Shown here: positions 36,443 to 44,571 of the stretch, in pieces | How positions within the stretch are numbered: the stretch's first letter is position 1 | Layout: the number at the start of each line of letters is the position of its first letter | Translations under genes and position numbers: made by a program | The notes under the pieces: model-generated | What the model saw: only the letters and a program-made list of their open reading frames with translations | Database searches by the model: none | What the model was told of the DNA's origin: nothing | Assembly (NCBI RefSeq): GCF_003604195.1 | Contig: NZ_QXGR01000001.1 | Coordinates: 514,660 to 578,659 of the forward strand | DNA length: 64,000 nucleotides | Reading direction: 5' to 3' | Source: Simplicispira lacusdiani | Lineage (GTDB): Bacteria > Pseudomonadota > Gammaproteobacteria > Burkholderiales > Burkholderiaceae_C

Positions 36443-36930
36443 GCGGGCGGCAAGGTCATGTTGCGCGCCACCTCGGTCTGGGCGGCGCGGAAGGCTTCGA
36501 GCTGCTGGCGCAGCGCGGGGTTCTCGTTGGCCAGCAGCGCCACGGCGAACAGCGCGGCGTTGGCGGCACCGGCTGTGCCGATGGCGAAGGTGGCCACCGG
36601 GATGCCCTTGGGCATCTGCACGATGCTGTGCAGCGAGTCCACGCCCTGCAGGTGGCGGCTGGCCACCGGCACGCCCAGCACGGGCACCGGGGTCTTGGCC
36701 GCGATCATCCCGGGCAGGTGGGCCGCGCCGCCCGCGCCCGCGATGATGGCCTTGAGCCCGCGGCCGGCCGCCGCCTCGGCGTAGGCGAACATGTCGTCGG
36801 GCATGCGGTGGGCCGAGACCACGCGGGCCTCGTGGGCGATGCCGAATTGCTGGAGAATCTCGACTGCGTGCTGCATGGTGTCCCAGTCGCTGCTGGAGCC
36901 CATGACCACACCGATCTGGATGGGTGTCAT
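36439..36930 (-). CDS. purE: 5-(carboxyamino)imidazole ribonucleotide mutase
   Basis: This is the class I PurE that converts N5-CAIR to CAIR for PurC. The 163-residue protein has [68 protein letters not shown] and [35 protein letters not shown]. The ATG at 36930 is chosen; a longer frame to 37035 would run into the inverted-repeat element. It heads the minus-strand operon purE-purK-sua5; purC is 1.3 kb away in the same direction. Confidence 0.97.
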   Translation of the reverse strand: MTPIQIGVVMGSSSDWDTMQHAVEILQQFGIAHEARVVSAHRMPDDMFAYAEAAAGRGLKAIIAGAGGAAHLPGMIAAKTPVPVLGVPVASRHLQGVDSLHSIVQMPKGIPVATFAIGTAGAANAALFAVALLANENPALRQQLEAFRAAQTEVARNMTLPPA

Positions 36931-37016
36931 AGTGTGAGGAGCGGAGCGCTGGCCGCCTGCCGCTGAGTGTGAACCCGTGATTTTACTTTTTGCCACCCGG
37001 TGCCGGGGAAGGGCCC

Positions 37017-37280
37017 AGTGTAGTGTTTCACTCACATGGGTACTTTCAGCCAGTGGCCAAGGGGTCAGCTGCTAGGCGCAGGGGCGCAGGCATAACGGGT
37101 TACGTCAAGCCACTGCAACAACGCAGATGGCCCCTTGGCCACTGGCCCGAAGGGAGCCCCGAAAAGCTGCCCAGCGTCGTTGCAACGCTTGGCAAGGGCA
37201 CCACCATTGCCTGCGCGCTGCGCCTAGCCGTGCAGCTTTTCGGGGCTCTGAAAGTGCCCATGTGAGTGAAACACTACACT
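37017..37280. mobile_element. 264-bp MITE-like element with nested inverted repeats
   Basis: Terminal inverted repeats of 33 bases (37017-37049, 37248-37280) differ at one position; they begin AGTGTAGTGTTTCACTCAC. Inside, CCAGTGGCCAAGGGG (37050-37064) pairs perfectly with 37131-37145, and AGCCCCGAAAAGCTGC (37155-37170) pairs perfectly with 37232-37247. A mini-hairpin CCCGAAGGG separates them. The whole can fold as a three-way junction. The two loops share reversed, partly complementary sequence (TAGGCGCAG and CTGCGCCTA types). It has no transposase gene or coding capacity and no clear target-site duplication. It fills the purE/thioredoxin divergent promoter region. Confidence 0.85.
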
Positions 37281-37286
37281 AACCAC

Positions 37287-38195
37287 ATGATCGACATCAC
37301 CATAGAAAACTTTGAAGCCGAGGTCATCGCCGCCTCGATGGACGTGCCCGTGCTGGTGGACTTCTGGGCGCCCTGGTGCGGCCCGTGCAAGTCGCTCGGA
37401 CCGGTGCTGGAAAAGCTCGAAACCGAATACGCCGGCCGCTTCAAGCTGGCCAAGATCGACTCCGACCAGGAGCAGCAGCTCGCCGCCATGTTCGGCATCC
37501 GCAGCATCCCCACCTGCGTGCTGCTGATGAACGGCCAGCCCGTGGACGGCTTCACCGGCGCCCTGCCCGAGGGCCAGGTGCGCCAGTTTCTCGACAAGCA
37601 TGTGCCCAGCGCCGAGGAGGCTCAGGCCGAGGCCGAGGAAGAACTGGCGCAGGATGCCCTGGCCGAGGGCGATACCGACACCGCGCTGGAAAAGCTCCAG
37701 CACGCCGTCGCCACCGACCCGGCCAACGACGACGCGCGCTTCGACTACGTCAAGCTGCTGCTGCAACTGGGCCGCGAGGACGACGCCAAGATCGCTTTCG
37801 CCCCGGTGATCGCCAAGGCCGCCGGTTCGCGCAAGCTGGGCGCGCTCAAGGCCTGGATAGATGCTCTTGATTTCGTAGCTAGTGGCGCTCATGCAGAGGG
37901 CGCTGGAGCCGCATTTGATGCAAAAATTGCCGCCAACAAGCGCGATTTCGAAGCCCGCTTCGGCCGCGCCCGCTGGCTCATGGCGCAGCAGCGCTGGCAG
38001 GAGGCCATGGACGAGCTGCTGGAGATCCTCATGCGCGACAAGGCCTGGAACGACGAGGCCGCGCGCAAGACCTTCGTGGCCATTCTGGAAGTCATCGAGC
38101 CGCCCAAGGTGAAGGTGGCCGACGGCCAGATTCCGCCCGAGGACCCGCTGGTGGCCACCTACCGCCGGCGTCTCAGTTCGGTGGTGCTGAGCTGA
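37287..38195 (+). CDS. YbbN/CnoX-like thioredoxin with TPR tail
   Basis: This is a 302-residue protein: a thioredoxin domain (1-105) with the active site WAPWCGPCK (Cys31, Cys34) and the cis-Pro in SIPTCVLL, then TPR-like helices (LAEGDTDTALEKLQHAVATDPANDDARFDYVKLLLQLG and the like). This is the layout of the chaperone-like YbbN (CnoX) proteins that hold client proteins under oxidative stress. TACACT at the right end of the inverted-repeat element ends 6 bases before the ATG, and no ribosome binding site is seen. An in-frame copy of the hairpin repeat (37861-37928) encodes residues around DFVASGAHAEGAGAAFDAK. Confidence 0.92.
   Translation: MIDITIENFEAEVIAASMDVPVLVDFWAPWCGPCKSLGPVLEKLETEYAGRFKLAKIDSDQEQQLAAMFGIRSIPTCVLLMNGQPVDGFTGALPEGQVRQFLDKHVPSAEEAQAEAEEELAQDALAEGDTDTALEKLQHAVATDPANDDARFDYVKLLLQLGREDDAKIAFAPVIAKAAGSRKLGALKAWIDALDFVASGAHAEGAGAAFDAKIAANKRDFEARFGRARWLMAQQRWQEAMDELLEILMRDKAWNDEAARKTFVAILEVIEPPKVKVADGQIPPEDPLVATYRRRLSSVVLS
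37861..37928 (+). repeat. Short hairpin repeat inside the thioredoxin gene (copy 7)
   Basis: It contains CGTAGCTAGTGGCGCTCAT, then GGGCGCTGGAGCC and a GCATTTGATGCAAAAATT end, in frame with the gene. Confidence 0.65.
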
Positions 38196-38206
38196 GGGCG
38201 GCTTCG

Positions 38207-38244
38207 CCCAACAAAAAAGGCCCCTCGGGGCCTTTTTTGTTGGG
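38207..38244. terminator. Perfect bidirectional terminator
   Basis: Arms of 18 bases are perfectly complementary around TC: AAAAAAGGCCCC pairs with GGGGCCTTTTTT, with CCCAAC/GTTGGG outside. It separates the convergent thioredoxin and purC genes. Confidence 0.95.
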
Positions 38245-38255
38245 AGGGTGGGCGT

Positions 38256-39176
38256 TCAGCCCGTCAGGCGCTCCAGCGCCTCGCGGTACTTGGCGGCGGT
38301 CTTCTCGATCACGTCCTGCGGCAGGCGCGGTGCGGGCGCCGTCTTGTCCCAGGGCTTGCCGCCCACCTTGGCCTGCTCCAGCCAGTCGCGCACGAACTGC
38401 TTGTCGTAGCTCGGTGGGTTCTCTCCCCGGGCCAGCGCGTCGGCATAGCCCTCCACGGGCCAGTAGCGCGAGCTGTCGGGCGTGAGCACCTCGTCCATCA
38501 GCACCAGGGTGCCGTCGGGCGCCAGGCCGAACTCGAACTTGGTGTCGGCGATGATCATGCCCTTGGTGAGCGCGATCTCGGCGGCCGCCTGGTAGATGGC
38601 GATGCTGAGGTCACGGATACGCGTGGCCAGGTCGAGGCCGATCATTTCCACCGTGCGCTCGAAGGTGATGTTCTCGTCATGCTCGCCCACGGCGGCCTTG
38701 GCGGCCGGGGTGTAAATGGGCGCGGGCAGCTTGGCGGCGTTCGTCAGGCCGGCGGGCAGGGGTACGCCGCAGACCGACTGGCTCTCCTGGTATTCCTTCC
38801 AGCCGCTGCCGGCCAGGTAGCCGCGCACCACGGCTTCCACCGGGATGGGCTGGAGGCGCTGCACCAGCATGGAGCGGCCGCGCACCTGCGCCGCCTCCTC
38901 GGGGCTCACCACGCTCTCGGGCGGCTCGCCCGTGAGGTGGTTGGGGCAAATATGGCCCAGCTTGTCGAACCAGAACAGCGCCATTTTTGTCAGCAGCTCG
39001 CCCTTGCCGGGGATGGGTTCACCCATGATCACGTCGAAGGCCGAGAGGCGGTCGCTGGCCACCATCAGGATGCGGTCATCGCCCACGGCGTAGTTGTCAC
39101 GCACTTTGCCGCGCGCCAGCAGCGGCAGCGAGGTGAGGGCAGAGGTGTGCAGGGCGGGGGAGCTGGGCTGGGTCAT
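38256..39176 (-). CDS. purC: Phosphoribosylaminoimidazole-succinocarboxamide synthase
   Basis: This is SAICAR synthase, the step after PurE in purine synthesis; it joins CAIR and aspartate. The 306-residue protein (start ATG 39176) has [62 protein letters not shown] block ([16 protein letters not shown]), [15 protein letters not shown] and [11 protein letters not shown]. It belongs to the longer yeast-like type common in betaproteobacteria. It is transcribed towards the purE-purK unit but separated by the thioredoxin gene. Confidence 0.97.
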   Translation of the reverse strand: MTQPSSPALHTSALTSLPLLARGKVRDNYAVGDDRILMVASDRLSAFDVIMGEPIPGKGELLTKMALFWFDKLGHICPNHLTGEPPESVVSPEEAAQVRGRSMLVQRLQPIPVEAVVRGYLAGSGWKEYQESQSVCGVPLPAGLTNAAKLPAPIYTPAAKAAVGEHDENITFERTVEMIGLDLATRIRDLSIAIYQAAAEIALTKGMIIADTKFEFGLAPDGTLVLMDEVLTPDSSRYWPVEGYADALARGENPPSYDKQFVRDWLEQAKVGGKPWDKTAPAPRLPQDVIEKTAAKYREALERLTG

Positions 39177-39518
39177 GGTGGGTCGGTCAATGGACGGGCG
39201 GCGCGCACGGCCGCGGCGGAGCGGGCTGGAGATGCAGGGAGGAGAAACCACCCCCGCTGCAGGCTGATTTTACGCGCCGCTGCGGGAGGTCTGGCCGGGG
39301 GAGCAGGGGCATGGCAAGGCATGCAACCCGTCCATTGTGCGCCCTTTTTCCGGGCTTGGCACCCGGGGCGGCATAACCCGCCGCAGGGGGCGGAATGCGA
39401 TTGCTTTTGCCGCGGTGCGGGCGCATAGTGAAACCACGGCAACGGACACAACCCCCCGGTTGCCGGGCCGCTCTCTCGAAGTGCGGCGTTTCTTCCATCG
39501 AGTTACAGGAGACTTTTT
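39177..39518. other. Divergent purC/hpf spacer
   Basis: It holds 342 bases without a supported gene. It must carry promoters for both genes. AAACCACC, a GC-rich block and CTTGGCACCCGGGGCGGCAT are seen, but no clear -35/-10 pair. The last 15 bases hold the hpf ribosome binding site (ACAGGAGAC). Confidence 0.5.
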
Positions 39519-39851
39519 ATGAACCTGACGATCAGCGGTCACCACCTCGAAGTTACCCCCGCCTTGCGCAATTACGTCACGTCCAAGCTGGACCGGATCA
39601 CCCGGCATTTTGACCAGGTGGTCGACGTCAAGGTGCTGCTGACGGTTGAAAAGCAGAAGGAAAAGGAGAAGAGACAACGCGCGGAATGCAATATCCACGT
39701 CAAGGGAAGTGACCTGTTCGCCGAAAGCTCCCATGCGGACCTGTACGCCGCCGTCGATGAACTGGTCGACAAGATGGACCGCCAGGTGGTGCGCCACAAG
39801 GACCGTGTCCAGAACCACCACTCCGACGTGCGCCGTCGTCTGGTGGCGTGA
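39519..39851 (+). CDS. hpf: Ribosome hibernation promoting factor
   Basis: This is a 110-residue short HPF/YfiA-type protein that helps dimerise or silence ribosomes in stationary phase. It starts [63 protein letters not shown], followed by [34 protein letters not shown] precedes the ATG. It lacks the C-terminal domain of long HPF. hpf-ptsN-hprK is a conserved order; the rpoN gene often found upstream is absent here. Confidence 0.95.
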   Translation: MNLTISGHHLEVTPALRNYVTSKLDRITRHFDQVVDVKVLLTVEKQKEKEKRQRAECNIHVKGSDLFAESSHADLYAAVDELVDKMDRQVVRHKDRVQNHHSDVRRRLVA

Positions 39852-39893
39852 CCACGGTTCCTTCCCTGCCGGGCCTGGGTGCCCGGCCCCAGA

Positions 39894-39916
39894 GCCGCCC
39901 ACCGGGGCGGTTTTTT
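39894..39916 (+). terminator. Rho-independent terminator after hpf
   Basis: The stem CCGCCC / GGGCGG with loop ACCG is followed by TTTTTT. It lies between hpf and ptsN. Confidence 0.75.
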
Positions 39917-39932
39917 GTGCCTTGTGTACATT

Positions 39933-39963
39933 TTGTTAGGGTTTGTGCCAAGCCGTGCATAAT
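39933..39963 (+). promoter_or_regulatory. Candidate promoter for ptsN
   Basis: TTGTTA (39933-39938) and CATAAT (39958-39963) are 19 bases apart, after the terminator and 16 bases before the ptsN ATG. ptsN-hprK may therefore be transcribed apart from hpf. Confidence 0.45.
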
Positions 39964-39979
39964 TGCCCACTGAACCGCC

Positions 39980-40447
39980 ATGAACCGCCTTTCTTCCATC
40001 CTGCCCGCAGCCCAAGTGCTCGTGAGCGTCGACGCCACCAGCAAGAAACGTGCTTTCGAAGAGGCCGGCCTGCTGTTCGAGAGCCTGCACGGCCTGTCCC
40101 GCGCGCTCATCACCGACAGTCTGTTCGCCCGTGAGCGCCTGGGCTCCACCGGACTGGGCCATGGCGTGGCCATTCCGCACGGACGCATCAAGGGGCTCAA
40201 GTCGCCGATGGCGGCTGTGTTCCAGCTGGCGCACCCGATCGGCTTCGACGCGCCCGACGAGCAGCCCGTGGGGCTGCTGATCTTCCTGCTGGTGCCCGAG
40301 GCGGCCACGCAAAAGCACCTGGAGATCCTGTCCGAGATCGCCGAGCTGCTGAGCGATGGCATCCTGCGCGAGAAGATCAAGGCCAGCACCAGCGCCGCCG
40401 AACTGCACGCCATGATCGCCGGCTGGCAGTCCACCCAGGCCGCCTGA
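39980..40447 (+). CDS. ptsN: Nitrogen PTS EIIA protein
   Basis: This is a 155-residue EIIA-Ntr regulator that takes phosphate from NPr/HPr and acts on K+ uptake and other targets. The phosphorylated residue is His67 in [17 protein letters not shown]. Other family blocks: [54 protein letters not shown]. It is followed after 19 bases by hprK. EIIA-Ntr is known to affect TrkA and Kdp in other bacteria; trkA and kup are in this same window. Confidence 0.95.
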   Translation: MNRLSSILPAAQVLVSVDATSKKRAFEEAGLLFESLHGLSRALITDSLFARERLGSTGLGHGVAIPHGRIKGLKSPMAAVFQLAHPIGFDAPDEQPVGLLIFLLVPEAATQKHLEILSEIAELLSDGILREKIKASTSAAELHAMIAGWQSTQAA

Positions 40448-40466
40448 CGCCGCACGCCGCCGCGCC

Positions 40467-41417
40467 GTGAAGCCCAATGTCGTCAGCGCCGATGTCCTGT
40501 TCGAGGAATTCCGCTCGCACCTGAAATGGGAGTGGGTGGCGGGCCTGGGGGCGTCCGAGCGCCGCTTCGACGAGGTCGCCGTGCGGTCGGCGCGCTCTGG
40601 CGCCGACCTCGTGGGCTATCTCAACTACATCCACCCCTACCGGGCGCAGATCCTGGGCGAACGCGAGATCGCCTATTTGACCAATGCCACGCCCGAGGAC
40701 TGCAAGCGCCGCATCTCGCGCATCGTGACGCTGGAGCCGCCGGTGCTGATCCTGGCCGACGACCAGGTCGCGCCCGATGCGCTGCTGTCCATGTGCGAAC
40801 GCGCCCAGATTCCGATGTTCGCCACGCGCGAATCCTCGGCCTTCGTGATCGATGTGCTGCGCGCCTACCTGTCCAAGCACTTCGCCGATCGCATGACGAT
40901 GCATGGTGTCTTCATGGACATCCTGGGGCTGGGCGTGCTGATCACCGGCGAATCGGGCCTGGGCAAGAGCGAGCTGGGGCTGGAACTGATCTCGCGCGGG
41001 CAGGGCTTGGTCGCCGATGACGCGGTGGACCTTTTCCGGATCAACCAGACCACCATCGAGGGCAAGTGCCCCGATCTGCTGCAGAACCTGCTGGAGGTGC
41101 GCGGCATCGGCTTGCTCGATATCCGCGCCATCTTTGGCGAAACGGCGGTGCGGCGCAAGATGCGCCTGCGCCTCATCGTGCACCTGGTGCGCAAGGAAAC
41201 CCTGGAGCGTGAATACGAGCGCCTGCCCTACGAACCGCTGACGCAGGACGTGCTGGGCGTGCCCGTGCTCAAGGTGGTGATCCAGGTGGTGGCCGGACGC
41301 AACATCGCCGTGCTGGTCGAGGCGGCCGTGCGCAACACCATCCTGCAGTTGCGCGGCATCGACACCTACCAGGAATTCGTCGACCGCCACCGCCGCGCCA
41401 TGGAGCAGGGCTCCTAG
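40467..41417 (+). CDS. hprK: HPr kinase/phosphorylase
   Basis: This is a 316-residue bifunctional enzyme that phosphorylates and dephosphorylates HPr (or NPr) on serine. The start is GTG 40467 ([15 protein letters not shown]). The N-terminal domain is followed by the Walker A motif GESGLGKSE (from residue 161), then [40 protein letters not shown] and the C-terminal helix [26 protein letters not shown]. It is complete. It ends 3 bases from the convergent fur stop. Confidence 0.96.
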   Translation: MKPNVVSADVLFEEFRSHLKWEWVAGLGASERRFDEVAVRSARSGADLVGYLNYIHPYRAQILGEREIAYLTNATPEDCKRRISRIVTLEPPVLILADDQVAPDALLSMCERAQIPMFATRESSAFVIDVLRAYLSKHFADRMTMHGVFMDILGLGVLITGESGLGKSELGLELISRGQGLVADDAVDLFRINQTTIEGKCPDLLQNLLEVRGIGLLDIRAIFGETAVRRKMRLRLIVHLVRKETLEREYERLPYEPLTQDVLGVPVLKVVIQVVAGRNIAVLVEAAVRNTILQLRGIDTYQEFVDRHRRAMEQGS

Positions 41418-41420
41418 GGC

Positions 41421-41843
41421 CTACTTCTTGGGGCGGGCGCACTGGGCGCAATGCCCGTAGAGCGCCATCGAGTGGTCCTGCACCACCCAGCCCTTGGTCT
41501 TCGCCACGAGCTGCTGGCGCTTTTCGATCTCGGGGTCGTAGAACTCCTCGACCTTGCCGCAGACAGTGCAGACGAAATGGTCGTGGTGCTTGCCTTCGTC
41601 CAGCTCGTAAATGGCCTTCCCGCCCTCGAAGTTGCTGCGGCTCAGGATGCCGGCCTGCTCGAACTGGGTCAGCACCCGGTAGACCGTGGCCAGGCCGATG
41701 TCGGAATGCTCTTCCAGCAGGACGCGGAACACGTCCTCGGCCGTCATGTGCCGCTGCGTGCCCTTCTGGAAGATTTCGAGAATCTTCAGGCGGGGCAGCG
41801 TGGCCTTGAGACCGGTGCTCTTGAGTTCATCGATGTTCGTCAT
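41421..41843 (-). CDS. fur: Ferric uptake regulator Fur
   Basis: This is a 140-residue Fe2+-dependent repressor. The N-terminal winged helix ([52 protein letters not shown]) is followed by the metal-binding part: [18 protein letters not shown] (His86-His89, Cys92, Cys95) and HCAQC (131-135). The start ATG 41843 gives the standard [18 protein letters not shown]. It is divergent from bamE, a conserved arrangement. It could control the FtrB/FtrD-like operon at the left end, though no Fur box was seen in the part available. Confidence 0.97.
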   Translation of the reverse strand: MTNIDELKSTGLKATLPRLKILEIFQKGTQRHMTAEDVFRVLLEEHSDIGLATVYRVLTQFEQAGILSRSNFEGGKAIYELDEGKHHDHFVCTVCGKVEEFYDPEIEKRQQLVAKTKGWVVQDHSMALYGHCAQCARPKK

Positions 41844-41918
41844 GGCAAGCTCTCTGGTGCGCCGTTCGCCCAGGGGGCGGGCTCTCTCGGGGCGGCCAAG
41901 CCCGGGAAGGCCTGCCGC

Positions 41919-41924
41919 TACAAT
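41919..41924 (+). promoter_or_regulatory. Candidate -10 (TACAAT) for bamE
   Basis: TACAAT lies 30 bases before the bamE ATG in the fur/bamE spacer. The -35 is unclear. Confidence 0.4.
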
Positions 41925-41954
41925 GGCCCGAATCATATCCTCAAGCTTTTTCCC

Positions 41955-42512
41955 ATGCCCGTTTTCGCCCATCGCAGCGCCCGTCTGGGCTTTGCACTGT
42001 TGATCGGTGCCGGCCTGGCCGCCTGCGGCAGCTTCGACAGCGCCAGTTCCCGCCTGGCCAGCGTCGTCACGCCCTACAAGGTGGACGTGGTGCAAGGAAA
42101 TTTCGTCTCGCGCGAGCAGGTCGAGGCGCTGCAGGCCGGCATGGGCCGCCAGCAGGTGCGTGACATCCTGGGCACCCCCCTGGTGACCAGCCTGTTCCAT
42201 GCCGACCGCTGGGAATACGTCTTCACGCTCAAGCGTCCTGGCGTCGAGGTGCAGACGCGCAAGCTCACGGTGTTCTTCAAGGGTGATGTGCTGGAGCGCT
42301 TCGAGGGCGACGAAATGCCCTCGGAAAGTGAATTCGTCGCCTCACTCGACTCGCGCAAGGGCAAGCGCGCTGTGCCCGTGCTGGAAGCCACGCCCGAGCA
42401 GCTCGCCAAATACCCGGGGCGCGCGCCCGCCAAGGCGGACGAGGCGGCCACGGCGCCAGTCGCACCCGCGCCCGCCCACCGCTATCCGCCGCTCGAATCC
42501 TCCAGCCGCTGA
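41955..42512 (+). CDS. bamE: Outer-membrane assembly lipoprotein BamE
   Basis: This is a 185-residue lipoprotein of the BAM complex that inserts beta-barrel proteins. Signal with lipobox LAAC (Cys24); SmpA/OmlA domain [83 protein letters not shown] proline/alanine-rich tail follows (about 150-185), longer than in E. coli but usual in this family. It is followed after 51 bases by dapB. Confidence 0.95.
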   Translation: MPVFAHRSARLGFALLIGAGLAACGSFDSASSRLASVVTPYKVDVVQGNFVSREQVEALQAGMGRQQVRDILGTPLVTSLFHADRWEYVFTLKRPGVEVQTRKLTVFFKGDVLERFEGDEMPSESEFVASLDSRKGKRAVPVLEATPEQLAKYPGRAPAKADEAATAPVAPAPAHRYPPLESSSR

Positions 42513-42563
42513 AACCGTGCGGCCTGGGCCGCGTTGGCGGGCCGCATGCACACAAGGAACGAC

Positions 42564-43400
42564 ATGACAGGGACCACCGCACCCGCCTCCTCTTCTTCCC
42601 CCTGCCGCGTGGCCGTGGCGGGCGCCTCCGGCCGCATGGGCCGCATGCTGATCGAGGCGCTGCGCGCCAGCGATGACTGCGTGCTCACCGGCGCGCTCGA
42701 CATCGCCGCCAGTCCCGCCATCGGCTCCGATGCCACCGCCTTCCTGGGCGTGGCCAGCGGCGTGCCGATCACGGCCGATCTGCGCACCGGCCTGAAGAAC
42801 GCCGACGTGCTGATCGACTTCACGCGCCCCGAGGGCACGCTGGCCCATCTGGCCGTGTGCGCCGAACTGGGCGTCAAGGCCGTCATCGGCACCACGGGCT
42901 TCACCGAGGCGCAGAAGGCCGAGATCGCCGCACACGCGCAGCGCACGGCCATCGTCATGGCGCCCAACATGAGCGTGGGCGTGAACGTCACGCTCAAGCT
43001 GCTGGAGATGGCCGCCAAGGCGCTGTCCACCGGCTACGACATCGAGATCATCGAGGCGCACCACCGCCACAAGGTCGATGCCCCCTCGGGCACCGCGCTC
43101 AAGATGGGCGAGGTCATCGCCGGCGCGCTGGGCCGTGACCTCAAGGATTGCGCCGTCTACGCCCGCGAGGGCGTCACCGGCGAGCGCGACCCGTCCTCCA
43201 TCGGCTTCGCCACCATCCGCGGCGGCGACATCGTGGGCGACCACACCGTGCTGTTCGCCGGCACGGGCGAGCGCATCGAGGTCACGCACAAGTCGTCCAG
43301 CCGCGCCACCTACGCCCAGGGCAGCCTGCGCGCGGTGCGCTTTCTGCGCGGCCACGCCACCGGCATGTTCGACATGTTCGACGTGCTCGGCCTGAACTGA
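42564..43400 (+). CDS. dapB: 4-hydroxy-tetrahydrodipicolinate reductase
   Basis: This is the second committed enzyme of lysine/diaminopimelate synthesis. The 278-residue protein starts at ATG 42564 (AAGGA 7 bases upstream); an ATG at 42546 is an alternative. It has [18 protein letters not shown] (dinucleotide binding), [27 protein letters not shown], the substrate-site [22 protein letters not shown] and [36 protein letters not shown]. It is followed by exbB after 10 bases. Confidence 0.97.
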   Translation: MTGTTAPASSSSPCRVAVAGASGRMGRMLIEALRASDDCVLTGALDIAASPAIGSDATAFLGVASGVPITADLRTGLKNADVLIDFTRPEGTLAHLAVCAELGVKAVIGTTGFTEAQKAEIAAHAQRTAIVMAPNMSVGVNVTLKLLEMAAKALSTGYDIEIIEAHHRHKVDAPSGTALKMGEVIAGALGRDLKDCAVYAREGVTGERDPSSIGFATIRGGDIVGDHTVLFAGTGERIEVTHKSSSRATYAQGSLRAVRFLRGHATGMFDMFDVLGLN

Positions 43401-43410
43401 CCCGCGCGCC

Positions 43411-44073
43411 ATGGATCCGCTGCACTGGTGGCGCCAGGGTGATGCCGTCACACAGTCCACCGCGCTGCTGCTGCTGGCCATGTCGGTGGCGAGCTGGGTG
43501 GTGATCGTTTGGAAGGCCTGGGTGCTGCGCCGGGGCAGCTCCGACATGGCGCGCTGCTTGGCGGCCTTCTGGCAGGCGCAGGGTTTCCCGGCGGCGCGCC
43601 AGGCGCTGGCGGCCTTCGACCGCGAGGCCCTGGTCCTGCCCCTGGTGGTGGCGGCCGACGCGGTGGCGCATGCGCCCGCCACGGGCTCGCTGGCGCAATC
43701 GGGCAGCATGGGCCAGCAGCTCACGCGGGTGCTGCGCGATGCCCTGCATACTGTGCTCGGCAAGCTGCAGTTCGGCCAGGTGCTGCTGGCCACCGTGGGC
43801 TCCACCGCGCCCTTCGTCGGCCTGCTGGGCACGGTGTGGGGCATCTACCATGCGCTTTCGGCCATCGCTGGCGCGGGCCAGATCAGCATCGACCGCGTGG
43901 CGGGGCCCGTGGGCGAGGCGCTCGTCATGACCGCCGCCGGCCTGGCCGTGGCCATTCCGGCCGTGCTGGCCTACAACTGGTTCGGCCGCATCGTCGGCCG
44001 CATCGAGGCCGAGCTGGAAGGCTTCGCGCTCGACCTGCGCGAGCTGCTGCTCGACCAGGCTGCCGCCATCTGA
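43411..44073 (+). CDS. exbB: MotA/TolQ/ExbB proton-channel protein
   Basis: This is a 220-residue inner-membrane protein with three hydrophobic segments (ALLLLAMSVASWVVIVWKAWVL; FGQVLLATVGSTAPFVGLLGTVWGIYHAL; VMTAAGLAVAIPAVLAYNWF). The conserved GSTAPFVGLLGTVWGI and GEALVMTAAGLAVAIPAVLAYN are of the ExbB type. With ExbD it forms the proton-driven motor that energises TonB-dependent transport. No tonB is nearby; ExbB or TolQ cannot be fully told apart. Confidence 0.9.
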   Translation: MDPLHWWRQGDAVTQSTALLLLAMSVASWVVIVWKAWVLRRGSSDMARCLAAFWQAQGFPAARQALAAFDREALVLPLVVAADAVAHAPATGSLAQSGSMGQQLTRVLRDALHTVLGKLQFGQVLLATVGSTAPFVGLLGTVWGIYHALSAIAGAGQISIDRVAGPVGEALVMTAAGLAVAIPAVLAYNWFGRIVGRIEAELEGFALDLRELLLDQAAAI

Positions 44074-44088
44074 TTTGCAGGGGTGGCC

Positions 44089-44511
44089 ATGGCTTTCGGA
44101 CGACTCGAACGCACCAGCGGTCCCCAGCCCATCAGCGACATCAACATGACGCCGCTGGTCGACGTGATGCTGGTGCTGGTGGTCATCTTCATCCTTACCG
44201 CGCCCCTCTTGGCCAGTTCCATCCGGCTTGACCTGCCGCGCGCCGATGGCGCCGCGCCCGGCGCGCCTCCGCAGTCGCTCACGCTGGTCGTGGACAAGGC
44301 CGGCCAGGTGTTCCTGGACGATCAGCCCCTCACATTCGCCGCGCTGGCGCAGCAGCTGCAGGAAACCGCCGCCCGCCGTCCGGACACCGAGATCCAGTTG
44401 CGCGCCGATGCCGCCGTGCCCTATGGCCGCGTGGTCGAGATCATGGGCGCGGCGCATGCCGCCGGACTCCAGCGCATCGGCTTCGTGGCCGAGCCGGCAG
44501 CGGCGCGCTGA
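44089..44511 (+). CDS. exbD: ExbD/TolR-type biopolymer transport protein
   Basis: This is a 140-residue protein with one N-terminal membrane segment containing the key Asp: DINMTPLVDVMLVLVVIFILTAPLL. The periplasmic domain follows (LTLVVDKAGQVFLDDQPLTFAALAQQLQETAARRPDTEIQLRADAAVPYGRVVEIMGAAHAAGLQRIGFVAEP). ATG 44089 is preferred over the GTG two codons earlier. It is the partner of ExbB; leuS follows after 60 bases with TAAAAT at 44517-44522. Confidence 0.92.
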   Translation: MAFGRLERTSGPQPISDINMTPLVDVMLVLVVIFILTAPLLASSIRLDLPRADGAAPGAPPQSLTLVVDKAGQVFLDDQPLTFAALAQQLQETAARRPDTEIQLRADAAVPYGRVVEIMGAAHAAGLQRIGFVAEPAAAR

Positions 44512-44571
44512 GCGCCTAAAATCCGGGCAGCGCAGCGGTTTGCGGCTGCTTTCACCTTTTTTCGGGCATCC

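Noticed and set aside
37066..37266. Riboswitch upstream of the thioredoxin or purE gene
   Set aside because: The folded arms match no purine or other riboswitch core I know, and the symmetrical ends argue for an inverted-repeat element.
37017..37280. Insertion sequence with its own transposase
   Set aside because: At 264 bp with no supported open frame, it can only be a non-autonomous element or a structural sequence.
39350..39375. Sigma-54-like sequence (TGGCAC followed by GGCA) ahead of hpf
   Set aside because: The spacing and the -12 GC do not fit the TGGCAC-N5-TTGC rule.
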